From Spiroplasma kunkelii CR2-3x (GTDB lineage Bacteria > Bacillota_I > Bacilli_A > Mycoplasmatales > Mycoplasmataceae), in contig NZ_CP010899.1 in NCBI RefSeq assembly GCF_001274875.1, forward strand, positions 868,001-932,000: DNA of 64,000 nucleotides. The letters are read 5' to 3'. Below are positions 32,835 to 42,562 of the stretch, piece by piece. Position 1 is the first letter of the stretch; each line of letters starts with the position of its first letter. The notes beneath the pieces are model-generated. The model was not told where the DNA came from and did no database searches. It was given only the letters and a program-made list of their open reading frames with translations. The position numbers and the translations under genes are program-made.

Positions 32835-34337
32835 ATGACAACACATGAAAAACAAAATTTACAACAACAACAATTATTTTCTAAATTATGAGATATTTCT
32901 AATACTCTACTAGGGACAATGGAACCATCCGAATATAATGTACAATATATAATAGAAAAAGATTTAAAAATAGAAGGAATTGATTATCAAACCGCTTTAA
33001 CTAATGAAAAATATCGCAATTATTTTTTAGAAGTTTTATATGATAATGATAGTGCTGTATATTATATTGAACCAGAATATTTATGACAAGAAATAATTAA
33101 TAAAATTAATATTGGAAAATTTGATATCTTCTTATTAAGAAAAGCATTTAAAAATTTACCAAAAACTGGTCATTTGTCAGAAAAAGAATTCGAAAATTTA
33201 TTTGATTCTGTTGATTTAGATTATAGTAAATTGGGAAAAACAGAAACAGAAAAAAGTAAAATAATTGCTAAAGTAATGTTAAAAATTAATGAAATTAATT
33301 TTGAAATTAATGAGTCGGAAATTGATATTTTAGGTGATGCCTATGAATATTTAATTAGTAAGTTTGCTTCTGAATCAGTAAAAGAAGCAGGTGAATTTTA
33401 TACACCACAACCTGTTTCTAAATTATTAGCTAAATTAGTTAGTCAAAAAAAAGCAGAAATTAAAACTGTTTATGATCCAACATGTGGTTCAGGTTCATTA
33501 TTATTAAGAGTATATAAAGAATTAAAAATTGGTTATTTATATGGTCAAGAATTAAAAAAAAATTCATATAATATAGCAAGAATGAATATGATGTTGCATG
33601 GTTTAAAGTATAATAAATTTGATATTTATAATGGTGACACATTAGAAGATGATGGATTTAAAAGACAACAATTTGAAATAATTGTTGCAAATCCGTCATA
33701 TAGTACTCATTGATCGGCAAATCAAAAATTTTTAAGTGATGAAAGATTTAGTGCATATGGAAAATTAGCACCAAAAACAAAAGCTGATTTTGCTTTTATT
33801 CAAAATATGATTTATAAATTATCTGATAATGGCGTAATGGCAGTTGTTATTCCTCATGGCATTTTGTTTAGGGGCAATGCTGAATTAATTATTAGAAAAT
33901 ATATGGTTAAAAAAAATTGAATTGATACTATTATTAGTTTACCAGCTAATATGTTTTATGGTACATCAATTCCAACTTGTATTATTGTGATTAAAAAATG
34001 TAAAATTGATAATTCAATTTTTTTTATTGATGCTTCGAAAGAATTTAAAAAGCAAGGAAATAAAAATGCTTTAACCGATGAAAATATTATTAAAATTATT
34101 AATATTTTTAATAAAAGAAAAACTATTGATAAATTTTCTAATTTAATTGATATAGAAATAATTAAAGAAAATGATTATAACTTAAATATTGATCGTTATA
34201 TTGATAATACAAAAGAAAAAGAAATTATTAATATTAAAGAATTACAAAATAAATTAATTAATAATAAAAAAGAAATTCAAAAATTAGATGAAGAATTTAA
34301 TTTAATGTTAAAAGATTTGGTGATTAATAATGAATAA
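32835..34337 (+). CDS. hsdM: Type I restriction enzyme, M (methylase) subunit with altered motif IV
   Basis: 500 residues. N-terminal helical domain (SKLWDISNTLLGTMEPSEYN), SAM-binding motif I DPTCGSGSLLL preceded by GEFYTPQPVSKLLA, and the C-terminal FRGNAELIIRKYMVK and ISLPANMFYGTSIPTCIIV segments are all typical of HsdM. Two oddities: the catalytic NPPY/F motif reads NPSY (33691-33702), and the N-terminal region lacks the family's NYILGFIFYKYLSE-like stretch after EY, as if about 18 residues were deleted in frame. Either may reduce methylation. Overlaps hsdS by 8 bases. Confidence 0.93.
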
Positions 34338-35541
34338 ATCTCTGGTACCAAAAATTAGATTTAAAAGATTTAATGATGAATGAAAAAAATATAAGCTTAA
34401 TGATATTGGATTTTTTTTTCGTGGGCTTTATAAGAAAACAAAAGCAGATTTTGAAATAAATAATTCTAATTTTTACTATGTTACATATACAAATATTTAT
34501 AATAATAGATTTATAAAAATTGATTCTTTAAAATATGTAAATATTAATAACAATGAAAAACAAAATCGTTTAATTAAAGATGATATTTTATTTACAATGA
34601 CTTCAGAAACTTATAATGAAGTAGGACTTTGTTCTATTTTTGATTCAGATACTGACAATGTTTACTTAAATAGTTTTTGTTCTGGTTTTAGAATAATTAA
34701 TATAAGAGCCATAAATTCTATTTTTTTACTTTTTTTACTTTTATCAATTCAATATAGGGAAAAAATTATTAAAATGGCTAATGGTTTTACTAGATATAAT
34801 TTATCAAAAAAATTATTATTAAATTTACAAGTTAAAATTCCTAATATTATCCAACAAAATAAAATTGCTGATTTTTTTACTATTATTGATAGAAAAATTG
34901 AATTAATCAAAGAAAAATTAAGTTTATTAGAAAAACAAAAACAATATTACTTAAATAATATATTTGCAAATGAAAAAAGTTATCCCAAAATTAGATTTAA
35001 AGGGTTTAATGATGAATGAAAAAAATATAAAATTAATGAAATTTATAAATTAAAAAGAGGATGTGTTATAAGCAAAGAAATACTTTTAAAAAATAAAGAA
35101 GCTAATTTTTTTCCTGTATATTCATCTCAAACATCAAATAATGGAATAATGGGTTGAACTAATAGTTATCTTTTTGAAAAAAATAAAATTATTTGAACAA
35201 CCGATGGTGCTAATGCTGGTACTATTAGATTTGTGAATGAAAACTTTTATGCATCTAATGTTTGTGGAGTTTTAATTGGTAAAAAAGATCATTATAATAA
35301 TTATTCATTTGCTATTTCAATTAGTTTAGAAGCAAAAAAACATATAAATAAAAATGGTAATCCAAAGTTAATGAATAATATTATGGGGAATATTAATTTT
35401 TATAATTCAAAATTAAAAAATGAACAAAATTTAATTGGACAATTTTTTACTATTATTGATAAAAAAATTGAGTTAGTTAAAGAACAATTAAGTTTATTAG
35501 AAAAACAAAAACAATATTACTTAAATAATATGTTTATTTAA
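34330..35541 (+). CDS. hsdS: Type I restriction enzyme, S (specificity) subunit
   Basis: 403 residues; determines the bipartite target of the complex. Two half-subunits, each starting PKIRFK(R/G)FNDEWKKYK, then a divergent target-recognition domain (about 25-165 and 240-350), then a conserved coiled-coil spacer FFTIID(R/K)KIEL...LSLLEKQKQYYLNN. The two spacers and the two domain starts are near-identical at DNA level, providing recombination sites. Both halves are intact, so the subunit should recognise a split asymmetric site. Start overlaps hsdM. Confidence 0.95.
34869..34971 (+). repeat. hsdS internal direct repeat, copy 1 (coiled-coil spacer)
   Basis: About 95 bases encoding FFTIIDRKIEL...QKQYYLNNIF, repeated with few changes at 35440-35535. 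A second pair, about 45 bases coding PKIRFKxFNDEWKKYK, lies at about 34344-34391 and 34983-35030. Confidence 0.9.
35440..35535 (+). repeat. hsdS internal direct repeat, copy 2
   Basis: Second copy of the spacer repeat of 34869-34971, at the end of the second half-subunit. Confidence 0.9.
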
Positions 35542-35759
35542 TTTATGGTTTTTATCTGATTTTTATATAAAAATAAAACTTTTACATAATTTTGTGGTTT
35601 TTGTAAGTGTTTATATTTTGATAATGATAAAAGTATTTAATGCCATTAATTATCAATTATTTTCTATAAAATTAAAAGAAACCATTGATGACATATATTT
35701 AAAATTATTATATAATTTCATTAATTAAGTTATTAACACTTAAAAGGAGTAAATTTATA

Positions 35760-37085
35760 TGTTTTTAAATAGTTTTATAAAAGATATAAACTTTGTTGAA
35801 TAAGTAAATATCGATGTTAATTTAATAGAAAAACAAAAAATGAAATAAAAATATGAAAACCTTGATCAAAAATTAAGAGAGCAAAACCGTAATGGCAAAA
35901 ATGGTTATATTTTGTGAGGGAAAAAGAATAAAATGATAAAAACTCCCTTTGGCAATATTATAATTAAATCATCCAGATTTCATTATTATGATAAAAAAGA
36001 AAAAAAATTTAAAACAACAACTTTATTAAATAAAAAAAATGGTTTAAAAAATAATCAAACAATTATTTTAAGTGTTAAAATAGAATTTTGAAAATTAATG
36101 GATAGTGCTAAAAGACAAAGAGATATTATGGATATGTACCCAAAATTAAATATATCTAAGATGACAATCACAAATATTAATAAGGAAATTGATTTTGCTA
36201 AATTATTTAAAGAACAATTAAAAAAAGACTGAAAAAATAATTGTCCAAACACCATATTTGTATGCTGGAGTTGACGATTCTTTTAATAATTTAACAAAAT
36301 ATAAAAAAATAGAAAAAAATATGTTTAGAACAGCATATTTTCATACTGGATATTATGAAATAAAAAGCACTAAAAGTAAAAATGTTCTAAAAGATAAAAA
36401 AATTTTTATTGTTATAAAATCAGTAAAAAATAAATACTATCTTATTAAAAAATATAAAAAAGAATTTTTACATTTTTTAAATCAAAATTTTAATATTGAA
36501 AATTGTAAGTTAACGCTAGCAGGTGATGGAGCAAAATGAAGCCAAAAATTTGCTAATGAAATTGGTGCAATTTTTATTTTAGATCAATTTCATTTAATGA
36601 AAGAATTAAAAACAATATTTCCTTATCGAAGAAGAAAACTTACTAAAAATTTAACCGATAATGAAAAAATAAGAAAACAATTTTATTGAGATATAAATAA
36701 ATTATTTAAAAATGGCAATCCTGATGAATCAATAAAATATTTAAAAAAATTAATTACAAGAAAAAATATTAAAGAATATCCATTCTTAAAAGATAAAAAA
36801 GATAAAATCAAAGATTTCATTAAATATATAAAAAATAATTCTGAGTGTATTAAAGTTTATAAAGAGGATTGATATATGGGGTCTTGTACTGAACCACAAA
36901 TTTCGCATAATGTAAAATGATTAAAAGGATATGGTGCTAAATCATATAGTGAAAAAGTTTTTAAAAATATGATTGCAATAAAAATGGCGAAAGAAAAAGG
37001 TGTTAATTTAATTGAGTTTTATATTAATAAATTAAACAAAAAAAATGAAAAAGAATATAATTATTATTTTAAAAATGAAGATTAA
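35760..37085 (+). pseudogene. ISLre2/UPF0236-type transposase, decayed
   Basis: MFLNSFIKDINFVE-stop, LDQKLREQNRNGKNGYILWG, TPFGNIIIKSSRFHYYDKKEKKF, a frameshift near 36240, then PYLYAGVDDSF, LTLAGDGAKWSQKFANEIGAIFILDQFHLMKEL, and the C-terminal GSCTEPQISHNVKWLKGYGAKSYSEKV. The GDGA...LDxFHxxKxL and GSxTExxxSH patterns are those of UPF0236/ISLre2 transposases. Two TAA stops and one frameshift inactivate it. Good ribosome site AAAGGAG upstream. No clear terminal inverted repeats found. Confidence 0.75.
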
Positions 37086-37140
37086 AAATATTTATCAAAT
37101 AAAAAACAACAAATAATTTTATTGTTTTAACTAAAAAATT

Positions 37141-37671
37141 TTATTCTGTTTGAGAATGAAAACTCTTTATATTACCATTATTTTCTATTAAAAAAAATAA
37201 ACCGTTTCTATTATTATTTATAAATAAAGATTCATATTCATTTAAAAGTAAAATATTAAGTCCTTCAAAAAATAAATTATAAAATTGTTCGTTATTTTTT
37301 CTTAATAAAGAAATAAACTCATTAGTTTCTTCATTATTTTCTACTAATTTAGAAATTATAAAATTAATTATATTTCTAATATTAACATTTAAATTTTCTT
37401 CTTGTAAATAAATATTATTTATTTGTTGCATAGAATTATCTGATAAATAAAGAACTCACGGTTCAATATTATAAGTAGTTTTAGGTTTACAATTTCCAGT
37501 AATAATAGTAGTCATCAATGTATCTTTTAAAATTTTATTTACTCCTCTTGTACTTACACTTTCAGAACTTCTATTAGAAGAATTATTTGAATTCATTGCC
37601 ATTAAAGGTAATACCCCACTTGTTGTTATAGCTGTTGTTCCGATTAAACTTAATAATTTTTTTATATTCAT
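37141..37671 (-). CDS. Secreted protein with Sec signal peptide
   Basis: 176 residues, MNIKKLLSLIGTTAITTSGVLPLMAMNSNN: a positively charged start, a hydrophobic core and an AxA-like cleavage site but no lipobox Cys. A Ser/Asn-rich linker (NSSNRSSESVSTRG) follows, then a helical domain (IYLQEENLNVNIRNIINFIISKLVENNEETNEF; FYNLFFEGLNILLLNEYESLF). One TGA-Trp; intact between decayed neighbours. No family recognised; possible surface or host-interaction protein by inference only. Confidence 0.65.
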
Positions 37672-37679
37672 AAATATAT

Positions 37680-37875
37680 TATTTCTTTCTTTTTTTATTT
37701 ATATGTATTTAATATACATAATTTAACTATATTTGATTATTTTTCTTTTGTCAAATTTCTTTAAAAAATCTTTGGGAATGTTGTGTTACTTAATGAACTA
37801 CTGGAATATTTATTAATAAAAATTGTTCGGTTTCATAAGGCAATATTTTTGATATTTTACCGTTAAAGCCAATTT
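37680..37875 (-). pseudogene. Short remnant downstream of inverted phage cassette
   Basis: Minus-strand reading GFNGKISKILPYETEQFLLINIPVVH-stop-VTQHSQRFFKEIW, about 40 residues. It sits where the homologous cassette at 14.5 kb has unrelated sequence, so it marks a recombination or truncation junction. Origin unknown. Confidence 0.35.
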
Positions 37876-38046
37876 CTACATTATGTCATCTGTTTTATTT
37901 ATTCTTATTAAGAATTCCTGTTCTTTATTAAAAATTGTAATACTATCTTCATAACCGACACTAGTTTCATAACAGTATTCATCATCTAATTTATTAATAA
38001 TTTCTTTTTGAAATTCTGATAATTGTAAATTTCTAATTTCTTTCAT
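37876..38046 (-). CDS. Small phage-region protein, inverted copy of the 14377 gene
   Basis: 56 residues, MKEIRNLQLSEFQKEIINKLDDEYCYETSVGYEDSITIFNKEQEF. The first 50 residues align with the 14377-14634 gene; here the Glu codon is intact, but a TAG ends the frame about 30 residues earlier than that copy. Function unknown. Confidence 0.5.
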   Translation of the reverse strand: MKEIRNLQLSEFQKEIINKLDDEYCYETSVGYEDSITIFNKEQEFLIRINKTDDIM

Positions 38047-38051
38047 ATTAT

Positions 38052-38216
38052 TTATTCTCCTTGCCATTCAATAGTTTCATCTTATAAATCAATAATAGTT
38101 TTTTCTCTAAAACATTTATTTTTAGCAGTAACCTTTGCTTCTTCAAAGGTATAAAATAATTCAGTATCTATTCCAGTATATAAACTTTTTGATATTAATA
38201 AGTATCTTTTTTCCAT
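38052..38216 (-). pseudogene. Small phage-region protein, inverted copy of the 14192 gene
   Basis: MEKRYLLISKSLYTGIDTELFYTFEEAKVTAK... IIDL-stop-DETIEWQGE. Aligned with the 14192-14371 gene (FYTLAEAKISAE; IIDLETIEW). The in-frame TAA marks decay. Same gene order as in the 14-kb cassette. Confidence 0.55.
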
Positions 38217-38229
38217 AATTTAATTCCCC

Positions 38230-38361
38230 CTAATTTTTTCTAGTATTTAATACTCAATGTTCGTCAGTAATTTCATCGTGTGTAAGAATATATTTATTTT
38301 CTTTATTACATGTAAAGCAATAACCCCAATATCTTTTTTTAAAACATATTTTCTTTTTCAT
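38230..38361 (-). CDS. Small CxxC phage-region protein, inverted copy of the 13847 gene
   Basis: 43 residues, MKKKICFKKRYWGYCFTCNKEN... DEITDEHWVLNTRKN. Same length as and about 85% identical to the 13847 gene, and undamaged here. CxxC pair and many basic residues. Ribosome site AAAGGAG upstream. First gene of this inverted cassette. Confidence 0.6.
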
Positions 38362-38369
38362 AATTATTT

Positions 38370-38460
38370 TTAAATTCTCCTTTTTACAATTAACTACAAA
38401 GTACTACAATGTTCTACATTTTGTAGTTACTTGTAGTATTAAGTACCTCCTCATCAAGTC
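38370..38460 (-). promoter_or_regulatory. Palindrome-rich leader of the inverted phage cassette
   Basis: Contains several overlapping TACTACAA/TTGTAGTA-type inverted repeats within 80 bases. The equivalent leader at 13803-13819 has ACTACAA/TTGTAGT. Conserved symmetric elements before the same gene suggest a repressor operator or leader hairpin. Confidence 0.4.
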
Positions 38461-38700
38461 CCCACTAGTAGATTAATTAAGAAATCCTTGCCCAGTTCTT
38501 AAAAGTTATTTAACCTCTACTCACACGATTTTATTTTTATCCTTGCAATTAATAGTTATGAAAGAACCACTACGCGTCTATCTTAATCAAAGTCATTAAT
38601 TTACAAAATCGCAAAAAAACAAGTTAACAGCTCTAATGGTTTCATGCCGGCGGAAATGCCTTGTTGGGGAACCTTCCCTAAAAGAGCCAATTATTTAATT
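38461..38700 (+). ncRNA. Candidate structured RNA, no open frame
   Basis: About 240 bases with no coding potential. The last 75 are conspicuously G+C rich for this genome and can fold with nested stems: AGCTCT with AGAGC closing a junction, GGTTTC/GAAA plus CC, and GGGGAA/CCTTCCC. A terminator hairpin follows at 38721-38752 on the same strand. Not recognised as tmRNA, RNase P, SRP or a known riboswitch. Strand choice rests on the terminator only. Confidence 0.4.
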
Positions 38701-38720
38701 TTTAGAGTTAATTTTCAAAT

Positions 38721-38752
38721 AAAAAAACCAACCCAATAATGGTCGGTTTTTT
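38721..38752 (+). terminator. Terminator after candidate RNA
   Basis: Stem AAAAAACCAAC/GTCGGTTTTTT with one mismatch, ending in six T on the plus strand and seven T on the minus strand, so possibly bidirectional. Confidence 0.75.
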
Positions 38753-38769
38753 GTCATACTTCATCCTTT

Positions 38770-39177
38770 ATTCTACAATTTAATCCAAAAACAGCAAGTT
38801 TACGAACATTTTATCGTAAAATAGATGAATTTTGGCAAAATAAATCACCTAATAAACCATATACTTTTAATGATTTAACCAATGAATTCAATCTTTCTCG
38901 CAAGTGAAGATATGATACTTATGCGAGCAAAAAGATAGTTCCTTTGCTTGAAAAAACAAGTTAATAGAATTGAAAGTGAAATAATTAATTTTATGATGAA
39001 ATCACCTGATGGTGCTAAATTATATTGACAACGAGCATTTAATTATAAATATTCACTACAAGAAAAACAATTGGAACAAGAATTAAACTTAAATAATCAA
39101 CAACCATCACCTGGAGAAACAACATCTAAATATCCTAAAATCGCAAAAATTTATGAACCAGAACCATATTCAACATA
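38770..39177 (+). pseudogene. Phage protein fragment, possibly terminase small subunit
   Basis: FNPKTASLRTFYRKIDEFWQNK, then YTFNDLTNEFNLSRKWRYDTY, a frameshift near 38950, then VNRIESEIINFMMKSPDGAKLYWQRAFNYKYSLQEKQ and GETTSKYPKIAKIYEPEPYST. An HTH-like N-terminus followed by DGAKLYxQRAFNYK resembles small terminases of phages; the assignment is tentative. N-terminus missing. Confidence 0.4.
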
Positions 39178-39387
39178 AACATAACGATTTTCTGAATCTT
39201 GATATGTTTTGAAACCCAATTCTGTTCCTAACTTAATGACATATTTTAAAACTTTTTTGTTTCTTCACCAAATGGTTCTACTGGTTTTGCTTCACTACAA
39301 ACTGAAGGAATTCGAATAATATCCTGAATTTTTTTGAAAATCTTCATCAAAGTATTCTGTTAGTAATTTATCAACATTAATTTCCAT
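39163..39387 (-). pseudogene. pepV: N-terminal fragment of a PepV-like M20 dipeptidase
   Basis: MEINVDKLLTEYFDEDFQK, a frameshift, then IQDIIRIPSVCSEAKPVEPFGEETKK, another shift, then LKYVIKLGTELGFKTYQDSENRYVYVEYGSGS. This is the start of PepV/M20 dipeptidases (DIIxIPSV...FG....LxxxLxxgxxxGF). The metal-binding core is absent; the fragment stops where phage sequence begins, so the gene appears cut by phage-related rearrangement. Confidence 0.65.
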
Positions 39388-39485
39388 AATTTTCTTCCTT
39401 TCTTATAGTTTTAATATCTTATATTTTCTTAATTATCAATTATAATTATTCACAATTCTTATTTAGTTACATTATATCATAAGTC

Positions 39486-40565
39486 TTAATCCATAATATT
39501 AACTAAAATATCATTTAAAATATTTAAACCTTGGCTTGTACAACGTAAATGATTATTATCAAAAACTAAATTATTTTTTTGTATTTCTACATCAATTTTA
39601 TTTTGATAGTAATCTACTGCTGCTTTTGCATCTCTAACCTTTGTTAAATCAATGCCATTTAAAACACGTAATCCCATCATTAAAATTTGAAAATAATAAT
39701 CCTTTACCGACAATTCTGTTTTAGTTTGTGTTCAGTTAGCATATTTTCGCGAATTCTCTAATAAATAGTAACCATCATTATTAATAAAACCAGCTGCACT
39801 AGGACCAAGCAGTCAAAAAGACTTATTAGTTCAATACGCTAAATTATGTTGTGATTTTTTGTTATTATTAGTATAATTTGAAATTTCGTATCTTTCATAA
39901 CCTATTTTAGTTAATGCAGTATTAATAATTTCATCAAATGCAATATCATACTCTGGTAATTTAATTTTTGTTTTACCCCAATATGAATTTTCTTTTAAAA
40001 TTAATGAATATCAACTAATATGATCAGGTTGTAATTTTTGAATCATTAACAAATCTCCCTCAATATCATCTTGTGTTTGATCAAATAAATTATAAATTAA
40101 GTCAAACGAAATATTATCAAAACCTTCTTGACGAGCTAAGTAATAACTATTAACAACAGCAGCACTATTATGATAACGATTAACTTTTTTTAATAACTGA
40201 TCGTTAAAAGTTTCAACACCAATTGAAAGACGGTTAATCTGATATTTCTTTAAAAGTTGTAATTGACTTTTTGTAATTTTTTCTGGATTTAACTCAATTG
40301 TATATTCAATTATTGGGTTTTGCACAACTTTTTGTAATAGTTGTAATAGTTGTTCTAATTGATTATTATCTAAACTATTTGGTGTTCCTCCTCCCAAATA
40401 AATTGTTTTTAAAGCAAAATCAGGGTGGGGTTGAGCAATCTCATGTGCTAATGAAGTTAAATATTCTTCAATCATTATTGGGCGTGATTTTTTAATTTTA
40501 AAAAAATCACAATAAAAACAAATATGGTCACAAAAAGGAATATGCACATATAAATGTTCAATCAT
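39486..40565 (-). CDS. hemW: Radical-SAM haem chaperone HemW-like protein
   Basis: 359 residues. Radical SAM cluster motif CDHICFYCDF (C-x3-C-x2-C) near residue 12, IYLGGGTPN, IELNPEKI, RLSIGVETF and the HemW-like C-terminal domain ending TSQGLNILNDILVNIM. Formerly annotated as oxygen-independent coproporphyrinogen III oxidase; mollicutes lack haem synthesis, so the substrate here is unclear. Several TGA-Trp codons; intact. Flanked by decayed DNA on both sides. Confidence 0.92.
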
Positions 40566-40763
40566 TGTTAATCCTCACTTCTTTTATATTTTAATAATAT
40601 AGATTTATAATTTAAAGTGCAACAATTATATGCTTTTTAATTTTTAAATTAAAAGATTTCATTTAAAATTAATCAACCTCAAATTCAATTATTTGCCACC
40701 ATTATTAATAATCATTTCTTCCTTGCTTGGAAAAATAAAAAAAACAATAGTCAAAGTCATTCA

Positions 40764-41404
40764 TTAATAATATGCTATTTTTAGCATATTTATATTTGCA
40801 ATTTTTGTTAATAATTTTACAGTAAAAGATTTTTCAGTTTTATTAATTAGATTAATTGTATTTTCAGAATCACTAGGATTATTAATCGATAATACTTTTA
40901 GATTTGAATTTGTTTTACTGTTAAAAAAATTAATAATAGGTATAAAAATTGAAGTAATATAAGTTCCTTCTGACTTTTGTTCTAAAACACTAGCAACTTC
41001 AAGTACCTTATCAAAAGTCGCTTGGTTCACCTTAAAAACCAAACGATGATTCTCATAATATGCTTCTAATTTAAAATAATGTCAAAAATTCATTACAATA
41101 TTTGCAAATTGCTTAAGCTGAAAATCAAAGACATTTTTTCTAATAAAACTTTAACTTCTTGTTCTAGATTTATGGAAGTCCGCAAATGTTTAAATGGTGA
41201 ACCTTCAAGTATAAATTTTTCTACTATCATACTTCTAATTTTAATTTCAACATAAGAATCTTCGTACTCAGTTACTTTTTTTAGAATATATGTTTCTTTA
41301 TAAAAATTTAACAAATTTTCTTGTGTTAATTTCATTGAGTCATATCCCTTGCCGGCTCATGCTAAAACAGAATCCTTTTTAAAGGAGATAGAATTTAAAT
41401 TCAT
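40764..41404 (-). pseudogene. Frameshifted hypothetical protein
   Basis: MNLNSISFKKDSVLAWAGKGYDSMKLTQENLLNFYKETYIL..., a one-base shift near 41125, then FANIVMNFWHYFKLEAYYENHRLVFKVNQATFDKVLEVASVLEQKSEG and KTEKSFTVKLLTKIANI. About 210 residues when repaired, soluble, no family recognised. One lesion only, so inactivation looks recent. Confidence 0.55.
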
Positions 41405-41655
41405 AAAAAAGTATTTCTATAATCGGATAAATTACTATCAAAAAATAAAATATTTTTTATTCTTTAAAGTCTCCATAACAATGGAACAAATTATCCTGCT
41501 GGGATGTCATTCATAACTATATTTTCTCACTCTAATTTGAAATTTTTAATCTTTTAAAACTTTATTAACAAACATAGTAAAATACTCCTCAATATTATCC
41601 TGAAGCTTACTTAAAACATCTAAATCATTAGTTATAACTACTAGTATAGAAACCA
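41405..41655 (-). other. Decayed sequence between hypothetical gene and plectrovirus
   Basis: Minus-strand scraps such as VVITNDLDVLSKLQDNIEEYFTMFVNKVLKD and NDIPAG-stop-FVPLLWRL suggest small former genes, but nothing is intact or recognisable. Plectrovirus similarity begins at about 41656, where the sequence starts to match the complement of 61470. Confidence 0.35.
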
Positions 41656-41733
41656 CACACATTTTGTATTTTTGGTTTTTACAGTTTTGGAAAGTAAATT
41701 TTTTTTAATATTTTTAATTAAGAATTTGAAATT

Positions 41734-41856
41734 ATGCAAACAAAGCAATATTTTATTTTGCGGTCATTAGTAATTAAATATGCAAAAGATATTATTATTA
41801 TTATTAATAATACTGTAAATAAAATAGTAATTAATAATGTAAAAGAAAATGAATAA
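41734..41856 (+). CDS. Plectrovirus small basic protein
   Basis: 40 residues, MQTKQYFILRSLVIKYAKDII... NTVNKIVINNVKENE. Homologues at 61273-61383 and 62323-62436 read LVKKYGKDNVINTVNKI. Probable small DNA-binding or regulatory virus protein; function unknown. Confidence 0.6.
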   Translation: MQTKQYFILRSLVIKYAKDIIIIINNTVNKIVINNVKENE

Positions 41857-41889
41857 ATTATCCGCGTAATTTATTAGCGGTAATTTATT
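41852..41889 (+). repeat. Plectrovirus hairpin, copy 1
   Basis: Arms AATAAATTAtCCGC and GCGGTAATTTATT around an 11-base loop, followed by a G+C-rich stretch (about 41903-41936). Equivalent hairpins lie at 61228-61270 and 62290-62327, at the same place between two small genes. Confidence 0.8.
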
Positions 41890-41959
41890 TAATATTGTTT
41901 ATTTTGAGCGTAGCGAACACGCAGAGCGTAACACGATATTTTTATAGAGAAGATATATT

Positions 41960-42082
41960 ATGCCAACTTGATTAACGACAATATTTAGTGTTGTTATTAT
42001 ATTAGGGATTTTTTATTGAATTGGTTTATTAATTTATCAAAAAATTCGTCAAATTGAACGAAAGAAAAAAGAAAAAAAATAA
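41960..42082 (+). CDS. Plectrovirus small membrane protein
   Basis: 40 residues, [40 protein letters not shown]: one membrane helix and a strongly basic cytoplasmic tail, as in minor coat proteins of filamentous phages. Homologues at 60990-61139 and 62097-62219. Confidence 0.7.
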
Positions 42083-42117
42083 ATTGAAAGAAGTGAGGAT
42101 AAAAAATAATATTAGGT

Positions 42118-42357
42118 ATGTATTTAACAACAGCAGTTAATTTTTTAGCAAATACACCTAAAACTATGTCTGAGGGTATGAATGGTATTTGAACTGGATT
42201 AACTAGTGCATTATGAAAAGTTAAAGAAGGTATAACAAATATTTTACCTGAGATAATGGTTTTTTTAGGCAATGCGTGAATTATTTTAATTTTGTTTGCA
42301 ATTTTTTTTGATTATTAAAGTATTAAACTTTTTTGTGTTATGGTTAAAGGATTTTAG
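42118..42357 (+). pseudogene. Plectrovirus coat protein gene, frameshifted
   Basis: MYLTTAVNFLANTPKTMSEGMNGIWTGLTSALWKVKEG..., then one extra T in a poly-T run (42301-42309) changes the final helix and stops after FFDY. The intact homologue at 61823-62071 continues FLIIKVLNFF. Its upstream ATG has also become ATA (42109-42111). The coat of SpV1-type viruses is this small two-helix protein. Confidence 0.75.
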
Positions 42358-42423
42358 TATTTATTATTTATCATATATTTTAACTGTGGCACACTAGTTT
42401 TTATATGTGATTTGATGTAAAAA

Positions 42424-42522
42424 ATGAATTTATTAAATAGAAAAATAAACTTATTATATTTAATATTAAAGTTCTTAATAGTTATTTTCAGTGTGCCAAT
42501 TTTTATTATTTTATTTATTTAA
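42424..42522 (+). CDS. Plectrovirus small hydrophobic protein
   Basis: 32 residues, MNLLNRKINLLYLILKFLIVIFSVPIFIILFI; almost identical at 60568-60666. A single membrane helix; conserved in both virus copies. Confidence 0.55.
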   Translation: MNLLNRKINLLYLILKFLIVIFSVPIFIILFI

Positions 42523-42562
42523 CAATGTTTATTAAACAAATATTTAGTTAGGAGATTATATT

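Noticed and set aside
35760-37085. Plectrovirus or plasmid replication gene
   Set aside because: The GDGA...LDQFH and GSCTEPQISH motifs fit an ISLre2/UPF0236 transposase instead.
38461-38752. Possible tmRNA, RNase P RNA, 4.5S RNA or group II intron
   Set aside because: None of the conserved cores I looked for (tmRNA ends, RNase P P4 region, SRP GGAAG loop, domain V) is present; kept only as an unclassified candidate.
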